Shown here: one piece after another, positions 11,793 through 23,616 of the stretch
Layout: each line of letters begins with the position of its first letter
How positions within the stretch are numbered: position 1 is the first letter of the stretch
Assembly (NCBI GenBank): GCA_002189035.1
Contig: NEEC01000009.1
Span: forward strand, 2,232,001-2,296,000
DNA: 64,000 nt
Reading direction: 5' to 3'
Origin: Utricularia gibba
Taxonomy: Eukaryota > Streptophyta > Magnoliopsida > Lamiales > Lentibulariaceae
Translations under genes and position numbers: made by a program
Notes under the pieces: generated by a model
What the model was told of the DNA's origin: nothing
What the model saw: the letters and a program-made list of their open reading frames with translations, nothing else
Databases searched by the model: none

Positions 11793-12552
11793 ATGAGCAG
11801 ATCAGGACAGCCTCCGGATCTCAAGAAGTAAGCGTGTTCAGTTTCCTCTTTGTGCTCTAGAGATTTTTCAGGTCTTTGTTTTTTTGTTTATGATGCAATT
11901 TTGCTTCCGCTTGTTTACAGGTATATGGACAAGAAGTTGCAGAGTAAGTAATAGCCCTTTGAATTTCCTTCTCGCGTCGTGTTTTTCGTTTTTTGATCAT
12001 ATGTTCATGTGTGGAATCGATGTTGTCAGGCTACTGTAATCATTATACAGTTTATTCAACTATTTTGGTTCAAAATTGGTTGTTAAATTCGATGTTTGTG
12101 TCTGCTTACAAATTGACGATCATTAGTTAGCTAAATGTACCGTGTGTGCTTTTTCCTTTTTATGATGGACGTGAAATGTTCTGTATATGTAACTTCTCTC
12201 AGCACCCTTCGGCTGTACGTAGTTCATCAGTTGCTTGTTGGTCTAGTGTTCTTTTTCATATGATTTCCACGCTGTATCGTAGTTAAGCTGAACGCGAATC
12301 GCACGGTTGTCGGGACACTTCGTGGTTTTGATCAGTTCATGAACTTGGTGGTGGACAACACTGTTGAGGTGAATGGAAGTGAGAAAACTGATATTGGCAT
12401 GGTGGTGAGTTTTCTTCAGCATCCCGATATCGTCTTCCATCACAATTAAGTTCGTTGTTGCGTATTTTCCAACACATCTTCTACTGCAGGTTATCAGAGG
12501 AAACAGCGTAGTGACTGTCGAAGCTCTTGAACCTGTCACTAAAGCACAATGA
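11793..12552 (+). CDS. SmG: Small nuclear ribonucleoprotein G (SmG)
   Basis: Subunit of the heptameric Sm ring that assembles on U1, U2, U4 and U5 snRNAs for nuclear pre-mRNA splicing. Four small exons, all GT-AG: 11793-11827, 11921-11943, 12283-12404 and 12490-12552. The 80-residue product is the normal length. The Sm1 motif is visible as KLNANRTVVGTLRGFDQFMN and the Sm2 motif as IRGNSVVTVEAL near the C-terminus. The exon 2 boundary (CAGA|GTAAGT) is fixed by phase, joining IKLNANR. The gene is in tandem with ISCA2 (424 bases to the next start). Single-exon scans would miss it because the exons are so short. Confidence 0.95.
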
Positions 12553-12975
12553 TCCCATTATGATGTGTGTGTCTTGCTTCAACCTAACTATGGGATCTTG
12601 CTGAAGCTGGCGTTTTACTTGTGGGCAGCCACTGAAAAACTCCCTTGCCATCAGTTCTGTCATTTAGATTGATCCCTAGATGGGTTTTGTGCGAATCTAT
12701 GGACCGTGCAGATCCTTTGTATTGCCATCCGTTAGAATGCTTTCCTTGAGATTGTAAGGGGAACCTTCATGATGGATTACCTGGTTAGCTTTAGGTGATT
12801 TTCATCTCACTCCCTAGAGATTTGTTTGTCGCTGCTGTTAATTTTCTTGAAGTAGAAAATCGGGCTAATTTAATCCTTCAGTGGGTTTGAGCTGGAGATT
12901 CGGGCCGGGTACAATTTGTAGGAGCGACCCACAACGGATAAATAGTCATTTTTTTTCTCTGGAGGAAGTTAAGCC

Positions 12976-14396
12976 ATGATGACGACGTCGTCCCGTGCTC
13001 TGATTAGTCGGCTAGCACCGGCTTTCTCGGCGCGGCTCCGGCATAACTCGAGGCTGCTGAGTTCATCCTCAGCCTTACCGGAACGTCCGTCATCTTCGCT
13101 GGAAGGTTCCGCCGTCGAGGCGGATGTCGTGGTTATGACGGATAGTTGCGTTAGGGTAATTCTTCTTCCCCACGGCGGATTACTTTGATCTTCCCCTTGA
13201 ATTTTCGTTGGAAATAAACGAAGGATCTTCCTGCTATACGAATTTGATAGATTGAATCCGCTGGTGGTTCTTTATTAATTCGGGGGTTTTGCTGGGTCGC
13301 TGTGATTATTGTACTTATTTGTGAGATGCAGCTCAGTTGTTCACTAATGTTACCCAGAGAATAAAAGAATTGCAAGCGGATGAAAGCGGGGAGAAACTGC
13401 TGCGCTTGAGTATAGAAGCTGGCGGCTGCTCGGGTTTCCAGTATAATTTTTCGCTTGACGATAAGGTCAAAAGCGATGACAGGTTATCCCATTTTGGCAA
13501 TCCCTGAATTTCGCTGCCTGTATTCATTTTGTTCTTGCCGTAAATTTATGATCTGAAGTTTGTTCTTGCAGAATCTTCGAACGTGATGGTGTTAAATTGG
13601 TCGTTGACAACATTTCCTTCGACTTTGTTAAGGGAGCCACTGTTGATTATGTTGAGGAGCTTATTAGATCTGCCTTTCAGGTTTCACTCCCTCTCCTATT
13701 CTCATCTTCGTGTATGGTTCGTTTTTTTTGCGTCCGCCTTTGTATTTGGGCAACCAGTTACGCTGATCCTGGTTACATCATTTTTGTGAAGTTAATCTTC
13801 TTCATGGTTTTCAGGATTGACTTTTTGTGGTAGAAACCATGGCTTATTCTTGTAACCTTGTTGAGTCGACACAAGAACAAAGAAAGTAGTTTTTTTACAA
13901 AATCATTTCCATAGTCGACATAAGATGCATATTTCTGTATAGCAAAAGAGAGCTATTATGCGTTTTCCATCCTTGTGTTACATCAGAAATATATGACTTC
14001 GTGTTAATGATAAACCATTGAAAGTTTCTATCTTGAAAAGTCACCATCAAACTTAGCCTGCTGCCATGTAATCGTATGCAATATGATCATCATCAATGTA
14101 TGGTTTTCCTTCTATGTGGTTTACGTCCATGTGTGTGCTAATGTTTTCCATCAAGCGACACTACATTCTATTAAGTTTTGCTGTACCTTCTCAAATTACA
14201 CATATAGAATCATGTATGGTATACGAGTGTTCCGCCATGCTTGCCTATTACTGGTTCCAGATTTCATACTTCGTTTATAAGGAACAGTCTTGAAATGATC
14301 AAATATGCCATTGTGTTTCCCCTCTATATGCAGGTCTCAGCAAATCCAAGTGCAGTTGGTGGCTGTAGCTGTAAAAGTTCATTCATGGTCAAGTAG
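12976..14396 (+). CDS. ISCA2: Mitochondrial iron-sulfur assembly protein ISCA2-type
   Basis: A-type Fe-S carrier expected to help mature mitochondrial [4Fe-4S] proteins. Exons 12976-13155, 13358-13482, 13572-13680 and 14334-14396 give 158 residues. The first ~45 residues are rich in Arg, Ser and Leu and lack acids until the [11 protein letters not shown] stretch, a typical mitochondrial presequence. The Fe-S ligands are all present: Cys84 in GGCSGFQY and Cys149/Cys151 in GGCSCKSSF. The C-terminal CSC rather than CGC matches ISCA2 better than ISCA1. The exon 2 acceptor at 13357 was chosen because it gives an uninterrupted VRRIKELQ joint. Two ATG codons are adjacent at the start; either could be used. 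The long last intron (13681-14333) holds no gene. Confidence 0.92.
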
Positions 14397-15314
14397 TTCT
14401 GTACTTGAGTGAGATTTATTCATCTTGATGCAGATGCTACTATTTAACAAAGGAATGTATGGATTTCGTTGAATCGGGAATAGAATACCTGTAGAGGCTT
14501 AGAGCATTCCTCTAACTTACAGTTCAAGGCAATTGGTCTCCTTGATCTGTGCATTAGAGATACAATTCAGGTCTCTGAAGTATCATGTGTGGTGATGGTT
14601 TTTTGTCTGATTTCTGACGATAAATAGAATAAACAGAAATTGCCAAAATAACAGTGAAAAAGATAATGAGCAATTTTTTGTTTCTCATATCCCAAAGATT
14701 TGGGAACCGGTTTCTTCCGTTTAGGAGAGAGTGCCATGATGGCATTCTGTGAACATATTTTGCAACAAACACATGCCTACAGGTCTTTTTTGTACGACCC
14801 AAATATTTGTTGGAACTATATTTTGCCTTGTAGAGCTTGTTTCAGACCCTACACCCACTTCAGTCTCCTTCAGATACGTCTTTGAAGGTGCTGGCCTGGA
14901 GATTTGCTTGCAGAGATTGGTGATTTTGAAAGGGTGAAACTTTCCTCCTCCGAATACTATTTGAGTGCACACAGTTGTGTTCTTGAAAGCGTAGCGCTGG
15001 GAATTTTGCATGTGGCAGAGATTGGTGAATTTAGCAGGTAAAAAATTCGCAAATGGGTAAGAACCTTGCACGTGTGAACTGTGTTTCCCTGCTTTGAAAT
15101 GTGCTCTTTCATGAATGATTCTTGGTTTGCATTTCTCGCTTTTTTCACTTAGATTTCACCGACTTGCTTCCATGTTTGATAACAGTGAAGTGAGTTTATA
15201 TCCAGATGAACGGGAAGATGAAGGAACAGTAACAAAGCTACAACTACGGTGAAGAAGTCGATCTCGAATCCTCGTATAAGCTAAAATATTTCCAAATGGT
15301 CCTCTCAACTTGAT
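14397..15314. other. Spacer between two converging genes
   Basis: 3' DNA of ISCA2 (+) and ABI5 (-) meeting tail to tail. No conserved frame or RNA gene seen. Confidence 0.5.
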
Positions 15315-16757
15315 TCAGTTAGGCAAACTACAGGTCCTTCGCATCCCTTTCAACACCCCGTCCCCCTACTCTCTTTGCATTGCATCTGAGCTTGTGCTTT
15401 CTCTCGTGCTTCCTCATTTGCCTGTCATCAAAGAGGCTGCATTGATTCCCTTGATCACATGAACATGAACTTACCGACCTAATTACTTGTGTATAACTTG
15501 CCTGCTGCTTCCTTTGCCTCTCGATCTCAGCCTGTTGCAGAATTTAAGATTTGTTCAGATTCAGATTCTTGATGGATGAAGCTGTGTATAGTGAGTGTAT
15601 GTGTTATGAAAACTTGATGATGTTTACCAGACGCTGTTTCATGTGAGCGTTCTCCTCTTTCAGCTGGTTCAATTCTGCTTCAAGCTCCACGGTGTAAGCC
15701 TGCAACACAATGGAAACCTAGAATCAACCAACCACTCAGAAGACCAACACCCAGTCCATTTTATTCCAACCTGTTTCCTAGCCCTGGATCGGGCTGCAGA
15801 CTCCCTGTTCTTGATCATTCTTCTCTGTCTCCTCTCCACTACTTTCTCCACTGGCCCATCCAGAGTTCTCTTTCTTCCTCCCCTGCCGCTCAACTCAGCT
15901 CCATACTGATTGTTCACGCATTCCGGCGACATTGGGCTCGCCGGTGACTCCATTCGCACCGCTCCCAATCCGTTCCCATAGCTGCCGCAGTAATTAGCAG
16001 CAGCAGCTGGTGTCTGTGGCTGAGCCTGAGGGTAGACTACGTCACTCTTCATTCCTCCTGTGAAACCATGGGGAGGATGCACCTCCACTACAAGGCCGTG
16101 GTATCCAACATTCTTGGCGGCCCTCGCGGCGGGGATCATCCCCGGGGTAACATACGTAGTTCCCACTGGTGCGATGCCCTGATACATACCATTATACTGC
16201 ACCACCGGCGGCGCCGGTGAGGCGGCAGCGGCAGTGTAGTTCTGCTCTCTTACAACTCCGGCGCGCACCAGAAAATCTTCCAGTGTCATCTCCCCAAACG
16301 TGGGCTGTTCCTGAGCTGCATTAGGATTCTGAAACTGGTGACCATTCTCGTGACCTCCGTTCTGGAGATCATTACAATGAATTTCCGACCACACTTGGTC
16401 AACGGTTTTCCGACAGAGGGTCTCCGGCAGGCTGAGAGATCCTTGCCTGGCCAGGCTCCCTGACTCCTTCCCTACCACTCCCTTATCACCCAACAAGCCC
16501 AATTCCGCCACCGCGTCTCCATCAGCGGCTCCGGCCGCCGCCTGAGCTTGATTCTCCTCCGCCGTCCATATACTATTGATGAACTCATCCATGTTCATGG
16601 ACCCAAAATTCTTCCCACTCTCACACAGTGTATGCTGAAGCTCGTCCATGGTCAGCGAGTATATCGACGACTGTCTCCCCAACGGCTGCGCCACCGCCGT
16701 CGTCGATTGTTGCTCTGCCTCCTGACTCAACCCATTGCCCTGATCTCCAGTAGCCAT
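15315..16757 (-). CDS. ABI5: ABI5-type group A bZIP transcription factor (frame break in last exon)
   Basis: Nuclear bZIP that binds ACGT (ABRE) elements in abscisic-acid responses of seeds and seedlings. Exon 1 (16757-15771) carries the phosphorylated conserved regions: QSSIYSLTMDELQHTLCES with KNFGSMNMDEF, SLPETLCRKTVDQVWSEI, and PTFGEMTLEDFLVRAGVV. The basic region follows, RRMIKNRESAARSRARKQ. Exon 2 (15699-15628) begins the Leu zipper and exon 3 (15531-15502) ends RQRKQQ. The next intron either uses a GC donor (15501-15500) at the position conserved in this family, or an in-frame GT donor 27 bases on, adding nine residues. In the last exon (15421-15315) the frame as read stops at 15350. 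One added C in the CCCCC run at 15362-15366 instead reads on to MRRTCSLPN, the expected conserved C-terminus. Predicted size is 398 residues (407 with the other donor). Confidence 0.9.
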
Positions 16758-17070
16758 GTCCCCTTACCACACTTGTATAAAGACAACACCCCACCAACCC
16801 TCCAAGAGAACACCTCAGCCCAGCAAGCTCCCACACACAACCATCAATGGCGGATGTATTCAAAAGTGAAACTGAACGAGTAGTTGCAGTGTTAGTGGTG
16901 TAGTGAGGTTGGAGAAGCTAAAAGCAAAATGGATAAAATTGATATTCCTTGAGTCGGAGTTAAGTTCCCTTCTATAATTGGAGTTCGCAGTTGTTGAGAT
17001 TGAGGGACACGTATGAGACATGTGTCCTCGAGTCCTCCCCCAGACAGGGTACTGCAGCTTCTTACCGCAA

Positions 17071-17076
17071 CACGTG
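17071..17076 (-). promoter_or_regulatory. G-box/ABRE upstream of ABI5
   Basis: Perfect CACGTG palindrome in AACACGTGTT, 314 bases upstream of the ABI5 start. A second ACGT core (ACACGTAT, near 17008) lies between. ABI5-class factors bind such sites, so auto- or ABA-regulation is plausible but inferred. Confidence 0.5.
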
Positions 17077-17099
17077 TTCGTCTCTGAATCCGGGTCGGG

Positions 17100-20000
17100 T
17101 CCATTCGTGTTCCTATTGGGTAAAGGATTGGGCTTCGTCTTGCGGATAAAGACAGTTAAATGAGCTTCATGTCCATTTCACACGGGCTCATAGAAGCACT
17201 ATTCCTCATGCACAGTGGGCCTCACGTCCAATTCACATCGATTCAGGCTCAAATGGTTTTAACTCAAAAGCCTTAACATATGGGCCCGTTCTCTAAATAT
17301 AGGCCCAATATGTAGTCCCGCGCTTCAAACGGCTAGTATCGCATGCGTGTTTAGGGAAAAACATGCCTAATATTATAATTTATTTTCCAACTTTTGAAAA
17401 ACCAGTAGAAAAGCAATTTTATTGTTAAATATTTTTTAAAATATCACAAATTTAAAAATATTCTTTTATTTTTAACAAGACACAAATATCCAAATTTTAT
17501 TTTATTAAAATCAAGCTGCAAATGTCCTAAATCCCAAGGTAGTGTTTGGTTGACGGGATTTAAGGGTATGATTATTAATAAATTTGGTATTTTATGAAAA
17601 TTTTTAATTAAATATACATGAATTTATTCACAATCGCATCCTTCTTTTATTTTACTTAATACCACTTAATCTTATTTATAATCTCACTAACTAAATATTA
17701 TCTAAAAAAAACTAATTTTTTACATCATTTCTATTTAAACCCAAGTAGATTAGATCATTTTATCTTATTTCCATCAATAACACACTTACTAAACTGTTCC
17801 TCTACTCCACAATCTTAGAATGGTAAGGTCATGCGGTGGTGGCCTTCCAGCATTGGCAATGAAGAAACTGGAAACAGCACCGCCCCAGTTCCTGTTCTAG
17901 TGAGCCGCAAGTTGGTTCGAAGATTGAAATAGAGGAGGAGGTCAAAGATGGGAGTGTGAAGTCGTGATCGTTGATGCAGCGTCCGCATCTGCAGTGTGTA
18001 TCGTAATGGGTGGGATAGTTTTTTTGTTTTATGCATGGAGGGAGGAGGCATCGGTCGCATGCAGTGCAGTTATTGCGTAACCTTGTGCTTTCCCCTCTGA
18101 GGGAATCAATCTGGGAGAGGCTCAGTCTGCTCCAGATATCTGGCGCCGATGGTCCCCCTCCCCCGACCAGGTGCTGTCTCGATGTGCCCATTACGCTATC
18201 GCAACACAAGAAAAGAATCCAAGATATATATTTTTGGCAGCAGCAGCGGCAGTAGCAGGAGCAGCAGCAGAGCTGGCCAGGAATCTGGATCGCTGGTCCC
18301 CCGGCGTGCACTGCATCAGGTGCTGCGCGCCTCTGCTTCCCCGGGCTTGTGTCGTCAACAACTCAACGGCGACCTTACGGACACCCCACGGGGTTGCTTG
18401 TCTTCTTCTCCACGCTGCGCCCCAATGGCTCTGGCCTTCGACCCAGAGGGACCCGAGCTGGCTCCTGATGAGCCATTCCAGACCAGAGTGGCGTGGCGGA
18501 TGCGGTGGTTGCTACCATACCATGTTGTGCATGTGCAGTGAGGCATCATGGTATGGTGGATTAATTTAGGGCATTGAAATCCGAAGCAGACAGCGCATGT
18601 GTCCATGGTGGCGAGACGAGGCTGAAAAGGACCAAATCCCCCACTAAACCTACCACATGTAATTTAATAACGTGGATCCCCCCATCAAATCATACGCCCT
18701 TTTTCCCTTCGTGTTTTCCCCCTCCGGCAACTGTCGAATATTACGACTAACTTTCATTCTCATTCTCCATCAGACACCAGATCCATTCAGATCCACCACC
18801 CAAGCTCTCGGGCAGGGTTTCGGGTTGCTTTTGGAAGATGAAAGTCCATGTTTGAAATCAACTAAGGTTATTTTTAATATAGTTTCTTGATAATTGATTC
18901 TAAAAAAAAAAAAGAAAATAAGATTTTTCAGCTCCAAAAAAATGAAAAATGTTTCTAATTTTTTTTAATTTTTTGAAATAAAAATCGTTCATATTTAATA
19001 ACAAAATTTTTCATACAACACTTTTCCAAAGCCATAAACTATGGCAAACAGTGTGGTTTGTGTGATTGAATAAACTATTTCTACTTAATTCATAAGTAGA
19101 AGTTATTATACAAATAGATGTAAAATAATTAGAAAAAATTTATTTGAAATTAAGTAGTCTACTTATTGAATAAGTCACATTTTATCAACTTATGTGATAA
19201 GTTATTGAAATAATTAAAATTGAAATAAATTACGAATGAGTAGAAATTAAGTTTTAGAATAAAAAGAGATATTTTGTAAAATAATTACTTTTATTTTTAC
19301 TTTAATTCATAAGTTACAAAATAAATCAAACAGACTACATTCTTAATCTTTCTTTAGTTCTACCTTTCAAAAATCAGTTATAATTAAACACTGATCATGC
19401 CGAATTTGTTAAAAATAAGAATTGTTTCTAAACTTCTATTCTTTTCAATATAAAAATCGCATTTTTTTCAAATACATAACATATACAAATAGAGTTTTAA
19501 TTTTCATTAAGTATCATTTAAAAAAATGGTAACCTTATCTTTATCTTTCATTCAATTTTGTATATATACCATGATCATTATTCTCATATACTCAAATAAG
19601 AATGACCATTTTTATAATAATGGATGGAATGAAGGCATCCCGTGGATCCTACCTACGACCTCAACGATACTCTTAATTGGGTGTTAATAACCTCTTTATA
19701 TCCCTTGGTGTGAAGGGTGGCGCCGATGTCCCCTTCATTTATTACTTTCATAACTATAATTGCTTCACCATTAATTTCAAATTAATTCTTTTTTTATTTA
19801 CCTCATTTGATGTTAAAATCCATTTTCCAGAATTAATGATAATTTAGTTTTTTATTTAATTTTCATAAATGAAAATAAAATTAATCGAATCGAAATTAAT
19901 ATTCTGAATTAATTAAAAAAAAGGGCAGGGCAGAGGAGAAGGCAAATGTAGGCTTTAGGTTTTAGGCTAGGTTCGTTAGTTCGACTCTCAATTTATTTTT

Positions 20001-21105
20001 TCGTAAAGTAGGTCCCCAGGCTACGAGAATTTGCAAACAGCCCCCTACTTTTCTAGGAAATTGCATCAGCCCCTCTCCGTACAACCATGCGTTTTTATAG
20101 CATTTTTTTAATATTACGAAAATAATATTATTAAAATAGTTTTTGAGCATTATTTAGAAGATTTAATAAATAAAAATGGGAATTTATCAATAGTTATTGG
20201 GTGTCTTGGTGGTGGTCCCCACTTAAGCAGACACTGTGATGGGTGATGGGGCTGACTCCAAGAAATTGAAATTAAAACCTTTTTAATTAAAAAAAGGGGA
20301 GAAGAAGAGGAAACTGGAATCCAGCAAAGTACAGTGAGAGGAGAAGAGAAGGGAGGGGAGAACAGGGGGAGTAAATGCGAGTAGCCAAGTGGATTTTTTG
20401 GCCTGTACTCTGAAGGGTGTCTTCTCCGCGGAACGCCCTCATCCACTGAATTACGCTACAGGAGGACAAGAAACGAAAAAAAGGTTTTTTTTGGTTTTTA
20501 TTGCTTGATTTCTGAGTTGATGGGTGGAGGCTAATTTGGGTTGGTGAGATTTGTCCTGTAAAAGGAGTTCTTTGGGTTTCCCCTTTCTGGTGGAGGAGTC
20601 AATGTCCTAGATCTCACGTTTTTTCAGGTGAATTGCTTTCCCTGTGACTTTTTCTTTTGCCAATCTTGCTCCATTTTAGATTTTGGTACATTCTCTGGAG
20701 AACCCTTTCTTTTCTTTCTTTTTCTTTTCTTCAAGCTCTCCTACATTTTGTCTTTGAGATACTATGATTTTCTTGGGCTTTGTGGCTAATTGATTGTTGG
20801 AGTTTTCGTTTTGAAATAAAGAGGTTGAAATTGTGGTGGGAAAGTGGTAAAAGTTTGACTTTTGTTTATGGTGTTGAAGATGGGGATTAGAGTGCTTGCT
20901 ATATAAGCGGATTGATGATTGTGTGTGGATGATATGATTGGACGGCATGTTAATTGTGTCTCACTGGAGTGGTTTGAGTGTTTTCAGTCCATTTCAGCTC
21001 ATTACACGCGTTACTGTTTTGAAGGAGCAGGTGCTGTTCTAGAAATCTGATGGCCTAGGCGGCTGTAGAAGTTGAGGGTATTGAAGGATAAGTTGGCTGT
21101 GAGTG
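17100..21105. other. Long intergenic region and kinase leader
   Basis: About 17100-17330 has several GGCCCA/GGGCC words. 17340-17820 and 18880-20130 are very AT-rich. Between them 17820-18620 is an unexpectedly GC-rich block with a CAG/AGC-type run (about 18237-18270) and several open but unrecognised frames. From about 20300 on the sequence looks like promoter and leader of the kinase gene. No gene supported. Confidence 0.5.
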
Positions 21106-23616
21106 ATGGGGTCGTTTAGAGCTTGCGAGATCCTTGAGACCAAGGATAAGAAGGTTACAGTTTTTGGATCTCAGAGGGTGTGTGGACAGGGGAGAGAGCA
21201 GAAGCCTCCAGTACAGGGAACTCGATGCAAGATGGTTTTGGATGATGACATCAACAGGTTGTTTGATACTTTGAATCTCAGGACATCCAAAAGTGTTGAT
21301 CTTCCGGATCGAAGTAGAAATGCTTCAAAGAAGCCAATGAGAGGTGCAGGCCCTTATTCACCAGGAATCGGTTTCTCTGAGCCAGTGTCTCTTAAACAGG
21401 CTCTGAGAGGCTTATGCGTCTCCCAGGCAGTGGAAATGGCTGCTATTAAGCGATCATCCATTCCTGCATCTCCAAGAACATCAGAAACTGGGAAAATGGG
21501 CAGTATGTACAGATCCGGTGTGGTTGAAGTTGCTGATTATGGTCACTCTCCACTAAGGGGTGGGCAACAAAGAAAAGGGATTTCTACAGTGCCCGGAGAT
21601 GCTTCCCCCATGCCTCCAGATTCTCCTTCTTCTGCTGATAAACCAGTTGAGACCACGACCTCAGCAGTTGCTCCTAAAGGGATTGAATCCACTTCAGAAT
21701 CCACCACACCGTTAACAGAGTTACCAAAGGGTTGCGAATTGTCTTCTGCTGCTCACCCCGAAAACAATGATCATGATAATTTGACCAAATTTGAGATTAA
21801 AAACTCTGGTTCGAACAAGGTTGCTGATGTTGTCTGTGATAATTTAGCCATGTCTACTGCAGCAGATGAGAAGAGAGCATGCAAGCAAAGACAGAAATCC
21901 AGAACGGCTGTGGCTACTACAGTGAAGTCAAAGGGCATAAAAGATTTGAATTCAACCAAAAATATACCACGGGGATCCAGGCCTGCTGTGAGGTCCAAGA
22001 GTGTTGTCATAAAGAAAGCAGCTAAAGTAGCCCTATCGGCAGAAAGACATTCAAAACCATCCCATCTAAAGAAGAAAGGTGAAGATCAGTCTGCAGGGGT
22101 GACTGTTTGCACGAGATGTCAATGTTCTATGAGAGATACAGATAAGGATAATGGCACGTATCCCTCTAGCACCATTTCCGTCATCAAAGCTGATAAACCC
22201 TCAAAGAAAAATGGCAAAGGCGATGTGTCTCTGAGCTCAAAGAGCAGCGTTGATCATAGTAGCAGCACAACCAGTCTCAGTGATGACAGCAACCTGAGTA
22301 GTTTTCACTGCAGCAACAAACCACATATGTCGAAGGATATAAGGTGGAAAGCTGTCAATCATGTAATAGAAAAGTGTGGCTCTTTAGGTCTGAGGCATTT
22401 CAGCTTGTTGAAGAAACTTGGTTCTGGCGACATCGGTACCGTCTATCTTGCTGAACTGGTAGGAACAAATTGCCGGTTTGCAATAAAGGTCATGGATAAC
22501 GAGTTCTTGGCAAGACGAAAGAAGATGCCTCGTGCACAAACTGAGAGAGAAATCCTCAAGATGCTAGACCATCCCTTTCTCCCTACCCTTTATGCTCAGT
22601 TTACCTCAGACAATTTGTCATGCTTGGTTCTGGAGTTTTGTCCTGGTGGGGATCTACATGTCCTTCGGCAGCGGCAACCTGGCCGATATTTCCCTGAAGA
22701 GGCTGCAAGGTACAAATTCACAGCCCTTGATATGAGTAATTGGCTGTTTCTATGAATGATGAGTAAAAGTTTTAACTTCCATGATCGCAGGTTTTATGTA
22801 GCGGAGGTCCTTCTGGCCCTTGAGTATCTACACATGCTGGGGATTGTGTATCGTGATCTGAAACCTGAAAACATCCTCGTTCGAGATGACGGTCATATAA
22901 TGCTGACAGACTTCGACCTCTCCCTGAGATGCACCGTCAACCCAACTCTAATCAAATCCTCTTCGACGCAATTCGAGCCACCAAGGTTCTCGGGTCAGTG
23001 TGCAGGCTCAAGCTGCATCGACCCTTTCTGCACTGGACCAACATGCAAAGTATCATGCATTACACCCCGGCTATATCCACACTCATCAAGAGCAAGGAAG
23101 CTACGGAGTGACCCTTCACTGCTAGCAGGATCATTGCCTCAGCTTGTAGCAGAGCCAACAGAGGCTCGATCCAACTCTTTTGTGGGCACTCACGAGTACC
23201 TTGCTCCGGAGATCATCAAAGGTGAGGGCCATGGCAGTGCTGTAGATTGGTGGACACTGGGGATCTTCCTCTACGAGCTTCTTTACGGAAGAACGCCTTT
23301 CAAGGGACCTGGGAATGAAGAGACGCTGACCAACGTTGTGTTGCAGAACCTGAGGTTCCCAGATACCCCCATCGTGAGTTTTCATGCCAGGGACCTCATC
23401 AGGAGCCTGCTGGTGAAGGAGCCAGAGAGTCGGCTCGGTACCGGAACCGGTGCTGGAGAGATCAAGCGTCACCCCTTCTTCCATGGCCTCAACTGGGCAC
23501 TTGTTCGATCTGCAACACCACCCCAGGTTCCTGAAATCGTTGAGTTTGAGAACAAGGAGAAAAGCTTCCTGGAGTACGGTAGCAATGGAGAGAAGCTGGA
23601 GTTTGAGCTGTTCTGA
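21106..23616 (+). CDS. KIPK: AGC (group VIII) Ser/Thr kinase, KIPK-type
   Basis: Plant AGCVIII kinase related to KCBP-interacting kinase and the D6PK group, which act at the plasma membrane in growth and auxin-transport control. Exons 21106-22709 and 22791-23616 give 809 residues. The first ~425 residues are a low-complexity Ser/Lys-rich extension starting MGSF, far longer than in D6PK itself, and this points to the KIPK subgroup. Kinase motifs: glycine loop [13 protein letters not shown]-type FAIKVMD, catalytic [11 protein letters not shown] in place of DFG (the group VIII hallmark), then a Cys-containing insertion of about 85 residues before [14 protein letters not shown], and SAVDWWTLG. 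The C-terminus FELF resembles the PDK1-docking (PIF) motif. The single intron splits the kinase domain at the conserved EEAAR/FYVAEV joint. The ATG at 21106 was chosen; the codon before it is GTG. Confidence 0.92.

Noticed and set aside
18149-18569. Two overlapping ~130-residue plus-strand frames
   Set aside because: Low-complexity Ala/Ser/Arg translations from a GC-rich block, mutually overlapping, no motif.
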